The notes beneath the pieces were generated by a model that worked only from the letters and a program-made list of their open reading frames with translations, was not told where the DNA came from and did not search any database. DNA of 5,345 bases from Candidatus Atribacteria bacterium 4572_76. GTDB lineage: Bacteria > Atribacterota > Phoenicimicrobiia > Phoenicimicrobiales > Phoenicimicrobiaceae. Shown in pieces: positions 4,989-5,345 of this stretch (its first letter is position 1; each line of letters begins with the position of its first letter). Where the stretch lies: NCBI GenBank assembly GCA_002084865.1, contig NBMG01000099.1, positions 1 to 5,345 of the forward strand. The letters are read 5' to 3'. A program made the translations under genes and the position numbers.

Positions 4989-5300
4989 CTAACTGAACTG
5001 AGGTCTTCGGATCTTAAACAGGACATTAGAAATTATTTTTTCTCCCGCTTCCCGGTTTATTTTTTCAATAAGTTCTCCTTTTCTTAAATTCAGTTCATTA
5101 GCCCAAACATTACTTTTTACGGCCAGAAAAAGGCACTTATCCTGTATTTTAATAGGCTGGGAAGCTCGGGCAATCTCTTTCCCCGCCAGGCTCTCCCAAT
5201 TACTAATTATTTGGTATCCTTTTATCTTTTTGCTCCATTTTTTTTCTTTTAAAAAACTCTCCAAGGCGGTTTTAAAGGAAACTATGTCTTTCTTTTTCAT
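4989..5300 (-). CDS. DUF721 / DciA-like protein
   Basis: This 103-residue basic protein carries the DUF721 pattern: an N-terminal helical stretch with WSKKIKGYQIISNWESLAG (22-40), then IARASQPIKI (43-52), then LFLAVKSNVWANELNL (57-72) with the conserved Trp66-Ala-x-Glu-Leu, ending in VLFKIR (93-98). DUF721 includes DciA, which helps load the replicative helicase DnaB in many bacteria that lack DnaC/DnaI loaders. In several phyla such a gene lies between recF and gyrB, as here. Function in this organism is inferred from family and position. The start ATG overlaps the recF stop as ATGA, so the two are probably translationally coupled; GAGGGG (5320-5315) lies 14 bases upstream inside recF. No signal peptide or membrane segment is seen. 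Confidence 0.85.
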   Translation of the reverse strand: MKKKDIVSFKTALESFLKEKKWSKKIKGYQIISNWESLAGKEIARASQPIKIQDKCLFLAVKSNVWANELNLRKGELIEKINREAGEKIISNVLFKIRRPQFS

Positions 5301-5345
5301 AGATTAATTATCTTCCCCTCTTCTATTTTAAATATCCTGCTTTTT
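5297..5345 (-). CDS. recF: RecF C-terminal fragment (runs off the window)
   Basis: The minus-strand frame ending in TGA at 5299-5297 reads KSRIFKIEEGKIINL, fifteen complete codons. RecF proteins typically end in a short segment of the form F-x-(V/I)-x-x-G-x-(I/V), as in the B. subtilis tail, and RecF is the expected neighbour upstream of DUF721 and gyrB. The stop overlaps the DUF721 start as ATGA. With so few residues, the identification relies mostly on gene order. RecF loads RecA at single-strand gaps with RecO and RecR. Confidence 0.6.
   Translation of the reverse strand, partial: KSRIFKIEEGKIINL

Overview
The window is a compact, AT-rich piece of bacterial chromosome in which every supported gene lies on the minus strand. 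In transcription order (high to low coordinates) it holds the last codons of recF, a DUF721/DciA-like gene, gyrB, gyrA broken into two reading frames, and the first 19 codons of a homoserine dehydrogenase gene (hom) behind a T-box leader. recF, DUF721, gyrB, gyrA is the order usually found next to dnaA/dnaN near the replication origin, so this looks like the primary gyrase locus and not a spare paralogue. The Thr-type T-box, the consensus sigma-70-type promoters (TTGACA-17-TAAAAT, twice) and the many AAA/GAA/TTT codons suggest a low-GC bacterium of Bacillota type or a T-box-bearing candidate phylum. The phylum cannot be fixed from this window.

Layout. 5297-5345: recF 3' end, overlapping by ATGA the DUF721 gene (4989-5300). 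4846-4988: gyrB promoter and leader with a hairpin. 3136-4845: gyrB, with a TTG start and a well placed RBS. 2825-3135: a 311-base gap filled largely with short-period degenerate tandem repeats (8-bp and 7-bp units). 1448-2824: gyrA breakage-reunion part. 372-1454: gyrA C-terminal beta-pinwheel part. 97-368: promoter plus T-box leader with a threonine (ACC) specifier and a mutually exclusive antiterminator/terminator. 1-58: start of hom.

The main anomaly is that both gyrase genes lack an internal segment. GyrB runs in frame from the end of its N-terminal DNGRGIP block straight to the PDPTVFE block, losing about 80 residues that normally carry the GxxGxG ATP-binding loop and the ATP lid. GyrA lacks about 35 residues of the returning coiled-coil helix, and the reading frame is broken there: TGA and a new ATG overlap in ATGTTGA. 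Everything else in both proteins is well conserved (catalytic Tyr, TOPRIM residues, GyrA box, six pinwheel blades), with no sign of drift. Because gyrase is essential, the simplest reading is two sequence or assembly losses (or a synthetic or strain-variant construct). A real split gyrase with an altered ATPase domain would be extraordinary and can be tested by mapping reads across positions 1455 and 4549.

How the parts work together: RecF, the DUF721/DciA-like protein and gyrase all serve replication and topology near the origin. hom is a separate amino-acid biosynthesis unit with its own promoter, and its T-box senses uncharged tRNA-Thr. No separate terminator follows gyrA, so the T-box terminator probably also limits read-through from the gyrase genes into hom.
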